From: Paraburkholderia sp.
GTDB taxonomy: Bacteria > Pseudomonadota > Gammaproteobacteria > Burkholderiales > Burkholderiaceae
Assembly (NCBI RefSeq): GCF_004298475.1
Contig: NZ_SCRP01000033.1
Location: 23,730-87,729, forward strand
DNA: 64,000 bases
Direction: 5' to 3'
Shown here: piece after piece, positions 45,506 to 54,425 of the stretch
Layout of the letters: each line of letters starts with the position of its first letter
Numbering within the stretch: the first letter of the stretch is position 1
Notes under the pieces: model-generated
What the model was told of the DNA's origin: nothing
The model's database searches: none
The model's input: the letters and a program-made list of their open reading frames with translations, nothing else
Translations under genes and position numbers: made by a program

Positions 45506-46888
45506 TCAGGAGGTCTTGCTGTCCTTCGTCCGGGCCGGTGTTTGCGCTGGCGTCTGCGCGGGCGTTTCTTTCTCAGCGGTCGCAACAGGCTGTGCGGGCT
45601 TCGCGGCGGAAGCGGCCTGCAAAGCACCCGGCGAAGCGGCCTGTGAAGCGGCCTGTGAAGCGCCCTGCGAAGCGGCGGCAAGCGGATCGGCGTCGTGCGT
45701 CCTGGCAAGCGACGAGGCGGCGTCGCCTTCGGGATCGCCATTCATCGGCACCGTGTGCGCGCGCACGGCCACGCCGGGACGCACACGCTGCGCGCCGTTC
45801 ACCACGATGCGCTCGCCCTGCTGCAGACCGCCCACGATCACGCGCAAATTGCCCTGCTGTCCGCCGATCTGCACGGAGCGATACGTCACGTGGTCGCTCT
45901 TGTCGAGCACGTAGACGAACTTCTTGTCCTGGTCGGTGCCGATAGCGGTGTCGTCCACGAGCAGCGCCGGATGCGGGGCGCTGCCGCTCACCTTGATGCG
46001 CGCGTAGAGGCCCGGCACGAGCGTGCCGTCTGCGTTGTCGAAGCGCGCGCGCACGCGGATCGTGCCCGACGACGTGTTGAGCCGGTTGTCCACCGATTCG
46101 ATCGCGCCCTTGCGCGAATAGCCCGATTCATTCGCGAGCCCAAGCTCCACCGGCATAGCCGAACCGTCCTTCATGCGGCTGATGTAGTCGAGGTAGGTCT
46201 GCTCGTCGGCGTCGAACCCGGCGTAAATCGGCGAAACCGAAACCAGCGTGGTCAGGGGCGTCGCGCCCGCGCCCGCCGACACCACGTTGCCCACGGTAAT
46301 CTCCGCACGCGACACGCGCCCCGACACGGGCGCGACGATGCGCGTGTAGCCCAGGTTGATCTGCGCCGCTTCGAGCGCGGCCTGCGCGGCCTTCAGGTTC
46401 GCGCTCGCTTCGCGGGCGGCGTTCTGCTTTTCGTCATAGTCGCGCTTCGCGATGGCGTTGTCGGCGATCAAACGCTGCGCGCGTTCCCAGTCGCTCTGTG
46501 CGTAGCCCGTGCGCGCCTGTGCGGCGGCGAGCTGCGCAGCGGCCTGATCGACGGCCGCCTGATACGGACGCGGGTCGATCACGAACAGCGTATCGCCCTT
46601 CTTGACGAGCGCGCCGTCGCGGAAATTCACGGAAACGATCGTGCCCGAAACCTGCGGCCGGATATCGACTTTCTCGACGGCCTCCAGGCGGCCCGAGTAG
46701 CTCTGCCAGTCCGTGACGGTGCGCTGGATCACGGCGGCGACGTCCACTTCGGGCGCGCCTGGCGCTTCGGCGGCGGCGGCCGGTTGGGTTTCGAGGCGCA
46801 TGGCAACGAGCGCGCCGAACCCTGCAACCACAACGACGGCCAGCGCCGCCATTGCGATACGCGTACGGGAAAACGATTTGAGTGACAT
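45506..46888 (-). CDS. bpeE: RND periplasmic adaptor (BpeE/CeoA type)
   Basis: 460 residues. N-terminal membrane anchor (IAMAALAVVVVAGFGALVAM), lipoyl/biotinyl-like halves (VDIRPQVSGTIVSVNFRDGA ... IVAPVSGRVSRAEIT), helical hairpin, beta barrel. The C-terminal 70 residues are a Gln/Ala/Ser-rich tail with QAASQAAS repeats, unlike most adaptors. Start MSLKSFSRTRIA by family alignment. Joins the permease to the outer-membrane channel. Confidence 0.9.
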   Translation of the reverse strand: MSLKSFSRTRIAMAALAVVVVAGFGALVAMRLETQPAAAAEAPGAPEVDVAAVIQRTVTDWQSYSGRLEAVEKVDIRPQVSGTIVSVNFRDGALVKKGDTLFVIDPRPYQAAVDQAAAQLAAAQARTGYAQSDWERAQRLIADNAIAKRDYDEKQNAAREASANLKAAQAALEAAQINLGYTRIVAPVSGRVSRAEITVGNVVSAGAGATPLTTLVSVSPIYAGFDADEQTYLDYISRMKDGSAMPVELGLANESGYSRKGAIESVDNRLNTSSGTIRVRARFDNADGTLVPGLYARIKVSGSAPHPALLVDDTAIGTDQDKKFVYVLDKSDHVTYRSVQIGGQQGNLRVIVGGLQQGERIVVNGAQRVRPGVAVRAHTVPMNGDPEGDAASSLARTHDADPLAAASQGASQAASQAASPGALQAASAAKPAQPVATAEKETPAQTPAQTPARTKDSKTS

Positions 46889-46920
46889 GTCCGGCTCCAC
46901 GAGAGTTGATTGAATGTTCT

Positions 46921-47871
46921 TTATCGTTTTGCACACGCCTCGAAGCAGCACTTGAAGAAGCGCACGGCTTCGCTGAGCGCGGCTTCGTACGCGACAAGCT
47001 GCGCGTGCGAGATGCTCGGATAGCGCACGACATTCGTGCGCACACCTGCCTCGATCAGGCGGCTCGCGTACTTTTCGGCCTCGATATGCAGTACGTCGTT
47101 TTGTGCGGTGACGATCAGCGTCGGCGGCAAACCCGCCAGCCGCGACGATTCGAGCGGCGCCGCGTACGGATGCATGCGCTGCGCCGCCTCGGGCAGATAG
47201 GCCCGATAGCACGCGGCGCATTCGCCTGCGGTGATGTCCGAACCGAGGCGGTGTTCGTCGCCGAGGCGTGTGAGGCTCGGATCGAGCATCGGCGCAAAGA
47301 GCGCCTGTGCGACGAGCTGCACGTCGCCGCGATCACGTCCGATGAATGCGAGCCCATTCGCAATCTGTCCGCCCGCGTCGTGACCGGCTGCCATCAAGCG
47401 CTTCGGGTTGCCGCCGAACGCGCGGGCGCGCGTGATGATCCACTGCGCGGCGCGATGCGCGTCTTCGGGCGCGGCCGGAAACGGAAACCGGGGCGCGAGC
47501 GAATAGTCGACTGAAACGACGAGCGCGGGCAGGTGCGAGGCGAAATAGCGCGACGCTTCGCTGCCGTCGTCGATCGTGCCGCGCACGAAACCGCCGCCGT
47601 GAAAATAAAGCAGAATCGGCAGCCCGCTCGCACCGGCTGGCCGGTAAAGACGCAAGCCGATTTTCTGCGCGTAGCCATCGATTTCGACGTCCGTCACCAG
47701 CAGGCCGTCCGTTGCCGCCGCCGCTGTTTCCACACCCGCCGCACCCGCCACACCCGCCGAAATCACGCCTGAACCCGCGGGCGCAGCCGGGCGAGGCGCG
47801 CCGGACGCCGGGTCTTTCTGAAGCGTGTCCCCGGCGCAGGCCGGCGAAGTCGAAGGCTTGAATGCATCCAT
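46921..47871 (-). CDS. llpE: LlpE-like alpha/beta hydrolase with Asp at the nucleophile position
   Basis: 316 residues, HSL-type fold: YFHGGGFVRG (91-94), D259, H289. The nucleophile elbow reads AAGHDAGGQ, with Asp165 where the family has Ser (GDSAGG). It is the first gene of the efflux operon, in the place of llpE ('lipase-like') of the Burkholderia ceo/bpeEF operons. It may therefore not be an esterase; an Asp nucleophile as in dehalogenases or epoxide hydrolases, or a binding role, is possible. N-terminal 55 residues are Ala/Gly/Pro-rich and probably disordered. Confidence 0.82.
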   Translation of the reverse strand: MDAFKPSTSPACAGDTLQKDPASGAPRPAAPAGSGVISAGVAGAAGVETAAAATDGLLVTDVEIDGYAQKIGLRLYRPAGASGLPILLYFHGGGFVRGTIDDGSEASRYFASHLPALVVSVDYSLAPRFPFPAAPEDAHRAAQWIITRARAFGGNPKRLMAAGHDAGGQIANGLAFIGRDRGDVQLVAQALFAPMLDPSLTRLGDEHRLGSDITAGECAACYRAYLPEAAQRMHPYAAPLESSRLAGLPPTLIVTAQNDVLHIEAEKYASRLIEAGVRTNVVRYPSISHAQLVAYEAALSEAVRFFKCCFEACAKR

Positions 47872-48034
47872 GTCGAAACGGCGCAGTGCGCGAGATTAGA
47901 TTCGAATGGTGCGCATTGTGAATTCGGCAAACATGCAAATAAATGCCTATAATCCGGCAACACAATTCGGCGCACCCGAACAATCTGTCGCTCCTTTTAC
48001 GCGCGGCTCAGCCGAATTCTTACGGAGAATGGCA

Positions 48035-49039
48035 ATGGACCGCCTGCAAGCCATGCAAGTGTTCACGCGAGTCGTCGACACCAACAGCTTTACGCGTGCA
48101 GCCGAAACGCTCGACATGCCGCGCGCTTCGGTCACGACGATCATTCAGAATCTCGAAGCATTTCTCGGCGTGCGCCTCATGCATCGCACGACGCGCCGCC
48201 TGTCACTCACGCCCGACGGCGCCGCGTATTACGAGCGCTGCGTGCGCATCCTCGCGGACGTCGAAGAAACCGAGATGACGTTCCAGGACCGCAATCGCAA
48301 GCCGCACGGCAAGCTGCGCATCGACATGCCGGGGTCGATCGGCCGGGCAATCGTGATCCCGTCGCTGTGCGAATTTCACACGCGCTACCCGGATATCGAT
48401 TTGCAGCTCGGACTTACCGACCGGCCTGTGGATCTCTTGCAGGAAGGCGTCGATTGCGTCGTGCGCGTCGGCGCGCTGCAGGATTCGTCGCTCGTGGCGC
48501 GCCGCATCGGCCTTTTCGAAGGCGTCTCCTGCGCGTCGCCCGCCTATCTCGAGCGGCACGGCACGCCGCAGACGCTCGAAGACCTCAGAAACCACCGCGC
48601 CGTGAACTACTTTTCGAACCGCACCGGGCGCGTGATCGACTGGGCCTTCCTCGTCGGCGGCAAGGAAGTGGAAATCAAGCTCAGCAGCATCGTTTCGGTG
48701 AACGACGCCGATGCCTACGTCACCTGCGGCGTCGAAGGCTTCGGTCTGATCCAGCCCGCCCGCTACCAGGTGCTGCCGTATCTGAAATCGGGCGAACTCG
48801 TCGAAGTGCTGCCCGACTTCAAGCCGCTGCCCATGCCGATCTCGGCGGTCTATCCGCACAGCCGGCATCTGTCGCCGAAAGTGCGCGTGTTCGTCGACTG
48901 GATCGCCGAGGTGTTCGACCGCTGCCCGCTCTTGAGCGGACGCGCGTCGCTCGACAAAACCTGCACGATGCGCACGCTCGAAGAGCGCGAATCGGGCGCG
49001 GCCCTCGAAACGCCGGTCGTTACCGAGTGGGTCGCCTGA
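48035..49039 (+). CDS. bpeT: LysR-family regulator of the efflux operon (BpeT/CeoR type)
   Basis: 334 residues. LysR HTH at the N-terminus (FTRAAETLDMPRASVTTIIQ), effector domain from about 90 (G-K-L-R-I-D-M-P-G-S-I-G-R). ATG at 48035 has GGAG 7 bp upstream; the ATG at 48029 is too close. Divergent from llpE-bpeE-bpeF-oprC, as bpeT in B. pseudomallei. A TATAAT at 47948 may be its -10. Likely activator of the pump operon. Confidence 0.9.
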   Translation: MDRLQAMQVFTRVVDTNSFTRAAETLDMPRASVTTIIQNLEAFLGVRLMHRTTRRLSLTPDGAAYYERCVRILADVEETEMTFQDRNRKPHGKLRIDMPGSIGRAIVIPSLCEFHTRYPDIDLQLGLTDRPVDLLQEGVDCVVRVGALQDSSLVARRIGLFEGVSCASPAYLERHGTPQTLEDLRNHRAVNYFSNRTGRVIDWAFLVGGKEVEIKLSSIVSVNDADAYVTCGVEGFGLIQPARYQVLPYLKSGELVEVLPDFKPLPMPISAVYPHSRHLSPKVRVFVDWIAEVFDRCPLLSGRASLDKTCTMRTLEERESGAALETPVVTEWVA

Positions 49040-49287
49040 TGCATGGCGCGCGCGCCGCACGGGGCTGATACGGCTGATACGCCGGCGCGCGCGCAACTGC
49101 GGAGCGCAACGACAAAGCGGATTGTTCCGGAATTTCAACAATTCAATTCACGACCCGCGCGTTGATCCCCGGCGCGCGCGCGCCTATAGTCCTCGTGTCG
49201 CTACGCGGCGTTCGCGTCCAGCCGGTTCATGGCCATGACGCTTCCCCACGGCCGTCATTCCGGATGACGAATCATCGAGGATGCAAC

Positions 49288-49362
49288 ATGAATTTCGTAG
49301 ACCCTTCCGAACTCGATCAATGGGACAGGACAACTCCCGTCTGGACGCCGTTCCGGCATTGA
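49288..49362 (+). CDS. Possible 24-residue micropeptide
   Basis: ATG 49288 with GAGG 7 bp upstream encodes MNFVDPSELDQWDR, then TTPVWTPFRH, and stops 13 bp before a terminator. An in-frame ATG at 49264 would give 32 residues. It has two Trp and an unusually regular composition. It stands as a unit (ribosome site, short frame, terminator) between bpeT and the transporter. No family recognised. Confidence 0.45.
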   Translation: MNFVDPSELDQWDRTTPVWTPFRH

Positions 49363-49375
49363 TCGCAAGACGCAA

Positions 49376-49407
49376 AAAGCCCGGCAATCACGTGATTACC
49401 GGGCTTT
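49376..49407. terminator. Bidirectional terminator
   Basis: 16-bp near-perfect inverted repeat AAAGCCCGGCAATCAC / GTGATTACCGGGCTTT (one mismatch), with A5 before and T3 after. It serves the micropeptide transcript and, on the minus strand, the cation transporter gene. Confidence 0.8.
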
Positions 49408-49433
49408 AAATCGACCCTCAGCCGCACCCGCAG

Positions 49434-50345
49434 TTACGCTCGGCGAGCCACGAAATCCGGCTCGAAAAACACCCAGCGCACTTGCGGGAATTTCGCCTGA
49501 AGGTCCGCTTCGATCACGTTGATCGCGGCAACCATCGCGCGGCTTTCGGCGTAATCGATCATCTCGGCCTGCACGGCCACGACGATCTCTTTACCCCATT
49601 GCAGCGTGATCAGATTGATGATGCCGCGGATCTCGCTGCGCGCGCGCAGGAACGCTTCTATTTCGCCGCGTATCTCGGGGCTCGCCGATTCGCCGACGAT
49701 CATCGACTTCACCTCACGGGCAATCAGCCCCGCGATCGTCATCAGCAGCAGCCCGACGCCGATCGAGCCTAACGCATCCCATACCGGATTGCCGGTAACG
49801 ACGGTCAGCAGCACGGCTGCGAACGCGATGGCAAGGCCGGCCAGCGCCGCGATGTCCTCGCCGGCCACGACGAGCAGATCCGATTCGCGCGTCTCGCGAA
49901 ACCACCGCCACAGCGACTTCGTCGGCGCGCCCGCGCGGATCGCCCGCAGCGCGCCGATGAGCGAGAGCGTCTCCAGCACCACCGAAATGCCGAGCACGGC
50001 AATCGCCACATAGACATGCTGCAGCGGTTCGCGCGCGATCAACCGGTGAATGCCCTCGTACACCGAAAATGCGCCGCCCACGAAAAACAGCAGCAGCGCC
50101 ACGAGCAGCGAATAGAAATTGATCGCGCGGCCCGAACCCATCGGGTGGAGCGGCGAAGGCGGCTTACGCGACTGGCGCAGACCGAACAGCAGCAACAGTT
50201 GATTGCCGCAGTCGGCGCTCGAATGGATCGCCTCGGCGAACATCGCGCCGGAGCCGGTGAGCGCCGACGCCGCGAACTTGATGACCGCGATGCCGGCGTT
50301 CGCCGCGAGTGCATAAACAATGGCTTTCGACGACTCCGCGCTCAT
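49434..50345 (-). CDS. Cation diffusion facilitator family transporter
   Basis: 303 residues, about six membrane helices. TM2 carries A-E-A-I-H-S-S-A-D-C-G-N-Q, with His/Asp metal-site residues; the TM5 counterpart reads GEDIAALAGLAIA. C-terminal cytoplasmic domain with WGKEIVVAVQAEM. Exports a divalent metal by proton antiport; the metal is not evident. Its ATG overlaps the selD stop by 4 bp, so it is co-translated with selD, an unusual pairing. Confidence 0.88.
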   Translation of the reverse strand: MSAESSKAIVYALAANAGIAVIKFAASALTGSGAMFAEAIHSSADCGNQLLLLFGLRQSRKPPSPLHPMGSGRAINFYSLLVALLLFFVGGAFSVYEGIHRLIAREPLQHVYVAIAVLGISVVLETLSLIGALRAIRAGAPTKSLWRWFRETRESDLLVVAGEDIAALAGLAIAFAAVLLTVVTGNPVWDALGSIGVGLLLMTIAGLIAREVKSMIVGESASPEIRGEIEAFLRARSEIRGIINLITLQWGKEIVVAVQAEMIDYAESRAMVAAINVIEADLQAKFPQVRWVFFEPDFVARRA

Positions 50346-51409
50346 GCGACCTCGACGCGCGCCGGGCCCGCGTCCAGTTCACCGATGATGCGGGCATCGG
50401 CAAAGCCGTCCGCATGCATGATCGCGAGCACGTCGGCGACACAGTCGGGCGCGCAGGCGATCAACAAGCCGCCCGACGTTTGCGGATCGGTGAGCAGCGC
50501 CTGCGCGACGACCGGCAGGTCGGCGCCAAGCTTCACACCGTCGCCGTACGAGGCCCAGTTGCGGCCCGATGCGCCCGTCAACACGCCGTCCGCCGCCAGC
50601 GCCTCGACGCCGGGCAAGAACGGCAGGTCCGCGTAGCGCACGCGCGCGGTCAACCCCGCGCCGCGCGCGATTTCGAGCGTGTGGCCAAGCAGGCCGAAGC
50701 CGGTCACGTCGGTCATCGCGTGCACGCCGTCGAAGGCGGCGAGCTTCGCGCCCGGCGTGTTGAGCTTCGTGGCGGCGGCGATCATCGCCTGGTATCCGGC
50801 AGCGTCGAGTCGTTCCTTCTTGAGCGCCGCCGAAAGCACGCCCACGCCGAGCGGCTTGCCGAGCACGAGCACGTCGCCCGCGCGCGCCGATGCGTTGCGC
50901 TTCACGCGGTCCGGATGCACGACGCCGATTGCGGCGAGCCCGTAAATCGGCTCGACCGAGTCGATCGAATGGCCGCCCGCGACCGGAATGCCCGCCGCCG
51001 CACAGACATCCTCGCCGCCGCGCAGCACTGCGGCAATCACGTCGTGCGGCAGCACGTTGATCGGCATGCCGACGAGCGCGAGCGCGAGGAGCGGCTTGCC
51101 GCCCATCGCGTAGATGTCCGAAAGCGCGTTCGTGGCGGCGATGCGGCCGAAGTCGTAAGGATCGTCGACGATCGGCATGAAGAAGTCGGTGGTCGCGACA
51201 ATCGCCTGCTCGTCGTTGAGCTTGTAGACGGCGGCATCGTCGGCGGTTTCGGTGCCGACCAGCAGATTCGGAAAGGCTGCGGTAATCGGCGTGCTGCGCG
51301 CGAGCAGCGCGGAAAGCACGCCGGGGGCGATCTTGCAGCCGCAGCCGCCGCCGTGCGAAAGGCTGGTGAGACGCGGAGCGGCAGAAGGAGCAACGATTGG
51401 ATCGGTCAT
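50342..51409 (-). CDS. selD: Selenophosphate synthetase
   Basis: 355 residues. N-terminal SHGGGCGCKIAPG gives C23 (in place of selenocysteine), C25 and K26; D-D-A-A-V-Y, TTDFFMPIVDDP and GGHSID are metal/ATP sites; TDVTGFGLLGH and LLTDPQTSGGLL follow. It makes selenophosphate from selenide and ATP, for selenocysteine or 2-selenouridine. Neither selA, selB nor mnmH is in the window. The downstream CDF transporter overlaps it by 4 bp. Confidence 0.94.
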   Translation of the reverse strand: MTDPIVAPSAAPRLTSLSHGGGCGCKIAPGVLSALLARSTPITAAFPNLLVGTETADDAAVYKLNDEQAIVATTDFFMPIVDDPYDFGRIAATNALSDIYAMGGKPLLALALVGMPINVLPHDVIAAVLRGGEDVCAAAGIPVAGGHSIDSVEPIYGLAAIGVVHPDRVKRNASARAGDVLVLGKPLGVGVLSAALKKERLDAAGYQAMIAAATKLNTPGAKLAAFDGVHAMTDVTGFGLLGHTLEIARGAGLTARVRYADLPFLPGVEALAADGVLTGASGRNWASYGDGVKLGADLPVVAQALLTDPQTSGGLLIACAPDCVADVLAIMHADGFADARIIGELDAGPARVEVA

Positions 51410-52156
51410 GATGGGCGCGAGGCGAAATAGTTCGAGCCGATATTATGGCCAGTTCCGGCAGCCGCTGCACGCGTGCCCGCCATCTACCCATTCAACATGA
51501 CGCGGGCATGTAGACACCATGTCGGCGCCATGACCGCACCATCGCGGCTCAGCCAATCAGAATTCCCCCGCGCGTATTCGACATCCGTGTCCAGCCAGTG
51601 CACAACCGCGTCTTCATTCTTCACTTACATGATTTCTTGCACAACTTTCTTGCACAACGATTGACGCCGCATCCTTCGATCAGCCTTGATTTACGTCATT
51701 CGGAATCAAAACGTGATCCCGGCATGTATCGAAACAAGCAGCGGCGCAAGCAGGACGAATTGTCGTAAGCCCGTGAAATGTGCCTGAAAAACAGTGCTTT
51801 TCTGTTATGTAGCGATCACAAGCCAGGGTTCATCAGCTTGGCAGGCAACAGCACATGCACTAGTCTTTCTGGAGTCCGCTGTTGGTCTCGCAAACAACGG
51901 AACGCCCGATAAAAAGCTTCCCAAAGTGCAGCACGGCAGTTTCGATCAACGCACAGTCCTGTCTCGCTGATGCGTCGTCTTGCTGATGTCTGCGCCCAAG
52001 CCGACGCGTCCACCCTTCATCGCACCGCAGGCCGGCGCGGGGTGGAAATCGTCGGAGACCGGCGTCGCCCGGCTTGCGGATTTTGCCGTGCGCGTTGGCT
52101 TGTTGCCGTAGCACCTCTCGGGGGAGAACCAGCAAGCCCAATCATGGAGAGACACC
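51410..52156 (+). other. Long intergenic region upstream of the FapF-like gene
   Basis: 747 bp between divergent genes; 51600-51960 is less GC-rich. It holds the 13-bp tandem repeat at 51633 and must include promoters for selD and the outer-membrane protein. Frames of 60-93 codons exist on both strands but none has a convincing ribosome site or protein-like composition. Confidence 0.45.
51633..51658. repeat. 13-bp exact tandem repeat
   Basis: TTTCTTGCACAAC occurs twice head to tail (51633-51645, 51646-51658). Candidate regulator binding site about 500 bp before the FapF-like gene or 225 bp before selD. Confidence 0.6.
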
Positions 52157-53626
52157 GTGAAGCGCGTGCCACTTCGTCGGATTCAAGCAATCAGTTACGC
52201 GACCCTCCTGCTCTTTAGCGTCACCGCCGAGGCTCAGTCGCTGGAAGACCAGACCGCCCAGGACAACATCACCACCCTGCGGCAGGAGCTCAACACCCGG
52301 ATCAGGGAACTCGAAGCACTCAAGCACAAGCTCGCCGAAGAGGAGACCAATATCGGCCGGCTGAGCCACGCGCTCGACCGCAAGCAGCTCGAACTGCAGC
52401 GCGGCACGGGCGGCACGGATATGAACGGCCTTCCGGTGGGAACAACCGCGACCGGCGACGCAGCGGCGGCGGCCCAGGCCCCGACAACCGATCAGGCAGC
52501 CAGCGCGCAGGCCGCGGCGCCTGCCACGTCGCCCGCCACGAACGCGCCGGGCGATCAGAACGTGCCGGTGCAAGGCACGTCGCCCGGCGGCGTCACGTCG
52601 GCGCCGGTGGAAAACGGGCAAGCGGCAAACGGTCAAAATGCGCCGGTGGGCCAGGCGCCCGTCGTCGACACCCGTCCTCCCGCAGTCGCGCCGATCTTCG
52701 AGCAGCCCGGCGTGCTGACGCCAAGACACAAGTTCGTCGTCGAACCGTATTTCCAGTTCGCCTACTCGTCCGAGAACCAGCTTTCGCTCGTCGGCTACAC
52801 GATCATCCCGGCGCTCCTGATCGGCCTCATCAACGTAAGCGAGGTGAAAACCACCACGCTCACGGGCGGCGTCGCAGTGCGCTACGGGATCACGAACCGG
52901 ATGGAACTCGAAGTGCGCGTGCCGTACGTCTATCAGACCAACGATACGGTGGAGCGCCAGATCTTCACCGGTGCGGCGGCCAACAGCGTGATCAGCAGCA
53001 ACGGCCATGGCATCGGCGACGTCGAAATGACGTTGCGCTATCAGTTCAATCAGGGCGGCCCGGAAAAGTTCTACTACGTCGGCTGGCTGCGCTTCAAGAG
53101 CGCAACGGGCAAGAGTCCGTTCGACGTCGTCACCGACTGCGTGACGACCTGCATCTCCAACACGACCGGCACCGGCCTGCCGTTGCAGCAACCGACCGGA
53201 TCAGGCTTTTACGCGATCCAGCCGGGCCTCACCTGGCTGTTCCCGACCGACCCCGTGGTGTTCTTCGGCAACTTCAGCTATCTGCACAGCTTCGGCAAGA
53301 AGGAAAGCCTGACGCTGCTCAACGGCGCGACCGAGAACCTCGGCAAGGTTCAGCCGGGCGACATCTGGGGCTTCAACATCGGCATGGGTCTGGCGCTGAA
53401 CGAGAAGGCCTCGGTCAGCATCGGCTATGACCAGAGCATCGTCTTGCCGACTTCGCAGGACGGACAGAGGGTGCCTGGGTCCGTGCGCGCGATACTCGGC
53501 ACGCTGCTGATCGGCTATTCGTACCGGCTGTCGCCCTCGACGACGCTCAACTTCTCGCTCGGTGCGGGCCTCACACGCGATACGCCGGACCTCACGGTCA
53601 CACTGCGCGTGCCGATTTCGTTCTGA
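52157..53626 (+). CDS. Coiled-coil / beta-barrel outer-membrane protein (FapF-like)
   Basis: 489 residues from GTG 52157, with GGAGAG upstream. Signal peptide ends TAEAQS. Residues 37-82 form a heptad coiled coil (ITTLRQELNTRIRELEALKH...), 83-180 a Pro/Ala/Gln-rich linker, and 190-489 alternating beta strands ending TLRVPISF, a C-terminal aromatic as in outer-membrane barrels. A C-V-T-T-C pair sits in a loop. This order (coiled coil, linker, barrel) is that of FapF, the trimeric pore for Fap amyloid. Convergent with the five-gene cluster; 38 bp separate the ends. Name by architecture only. Confidence 0.75.
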   Translation: MKRVPLRRIQAISYATLLLFSVTAEAQSLEDQTAQDNITTLRQELNTRIRELEALKHKLAEEETNIGRLSHALDRKQLELQRGTGGTDMNGLPVGTTATGDAAAAAQAPTTDQAASAQAAAPATSPATNAPGDQNVPVQGTSPGGVTSAPVENGQAANGQNAPVGQAPVVDTRPPAVAPIFEQPGVLTPRHKFVVEPYFQFAYSSENQLSLVGYTIIPALLIGLINVSEVKTTTLTGGVAVRYGITNRMELEVRVPYVYQTNDTVERQIFTGAAANSVISSNGHGIGDVEMTLRYQFNQGGPEKFYYVGWLRFKSATGKSPFDVVTDCVTTCISNTTGTGLPLQQPTGSGFYAIQPGLTWLFPTDPVVFFGNFSYLHSFGKKESLTLLNGATENLGKVQPGDIWGFNIGMGLALNEKASVSIGYDQSIVLPTSQDGQRVPGSVRAILGTLLIGYSYRLSPSTTLNFSLGAGLTRDTPDLTVTLRVPISF

Positions 53627-53664
53627 CCGGCTGCGCGCCTCACGCCCGCGCCCGCGCCTTGAAC

Positions 53665-54417
53665 CTAGCGCGGGCGTACCGCGTTAATCAGCGCGCTGTT
53701 GATCGTCGCGCCCACGTTCTGCGCCTTGAACGGGCCAAGCGAGTTCACCGACGTATTGATCGTCGTGAGCGCCTGGATCAGCTGGTTGCTGAGCGTGTTC
53801 TGGATCACACCGCCCGTCAATCCCGGCAACGCGCCCGGCTGCACCGCGTTGCCGCTGCCGATCTGCACGAGTCCGCCCGTGCTGGCCGATGCGAGCGCCT
53901 GCGCCTGCTGCGCCGTCATCTTGCCGATATCGGGAATGTTGAAGCTGGTCGTCGACACCATGTTGCCGTTGACGAACGCGACGCGCTCGATGCCGAACGA
54001 CACCTGCAACCCCGAGGGCAGATCGAAGCCGCCACGCATGTTGTCGAGTTGCTGGGGCGTCAGGGCGGACGCCGCGAGCGGTGCCCAGTCGGGATCGCTA
54101 TACGCGGCATCCGTTTGCGGCGCGGCGATCGGATCGGCTTGCAGCCGTGAGGCAGGCACGTTCGACGCGAGGCCCGGCGACTCGTCCGCACGGGCCGGCA
54201 GATGCGTAACGTCGCCGCTGGAATCCGGCGTAGCCGCTGCGACCGGCGTGACCGCTGTAATCGGCGCATCGCTTTCGGCCAGCGCGCCGCCCGGCGTCAT
54301 CACGCGCCCCTCGGTCACGGTGGGCGTATCCTGCTCGATCGCGCCCACGCCGAACGACGTCATCTGGCCGAACAGCACGGCAGCAATACCAGCAAGCCTT
54401 AGAGGTTGAGGTTTCAT
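53665..54417 (-). CDS. Exported protein with double-glycine motif (C39 substrate candidate)
   Basis: 250 residues. Sec signal peptide (ends VGAIEQ or nearby), a long Ala/Pro/Thr linker, then SALTPQQLDNMRGG (117-130). After the G129-G130 pair come FDLPSGLQVSFGIERV, an Ala/Gln-rich part and a C-terminal half of Asn/Thr/Val-rich segments (IQNTLSNQLIQALTT). The motif matches the bacteriocin-type leader ending ELxxIxGG that C39 peptidases cut. Cleavage would release a 120-residue product. 8 bp after the C39 gene. Role in the fibre is inferred. Confidence 0.7.
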   Translation of the reverse strand: MKPQPLRLAGIAAVLFGQMTSFGVGAIEQDTPTVTEGRVMTPGGALAESDAPITAVTPVAAATPDSSGDVTHLPARADESPGLASNVPASRLQADPIAAPQTDAAYSDPDWAPLAASALTPQQLDNMRGGFDLPSGLQVSFGIERVAFVNGNMVSTTSFNIPDIGKMTAQQAQALASASTGGLVQIGSGNAVQPGALPGLTGGVIQNTLSNQLIQALTTINTSVNSLGPFKAQNVGATINSALINAVRPR

Positions 54418-54425
54418 CGTCGTCC

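Noticed and set aside
47900-47930. LysR T-N11-A box between llpE and bpeT
   Set aside because: Several imperfect inverted repeats exist (around TTCGAATGGTGCGCATTGTGA) but none stands out enough to assign.
51970-52218. 82-codon plus frame just before the FapF-like gene
   Set aside because: Overlaps the ribosome site and start of the better supported gene and has Arg/Cys-rich shadow composition.
53650-53675. Hairpin GCCCGCGC/GCGCGGGC between the convergent FapF-like gene and the 250-aa gene
   Set aside because: No T-tract on either strand and it overlaps the coding end, so I do not call it a terminator.
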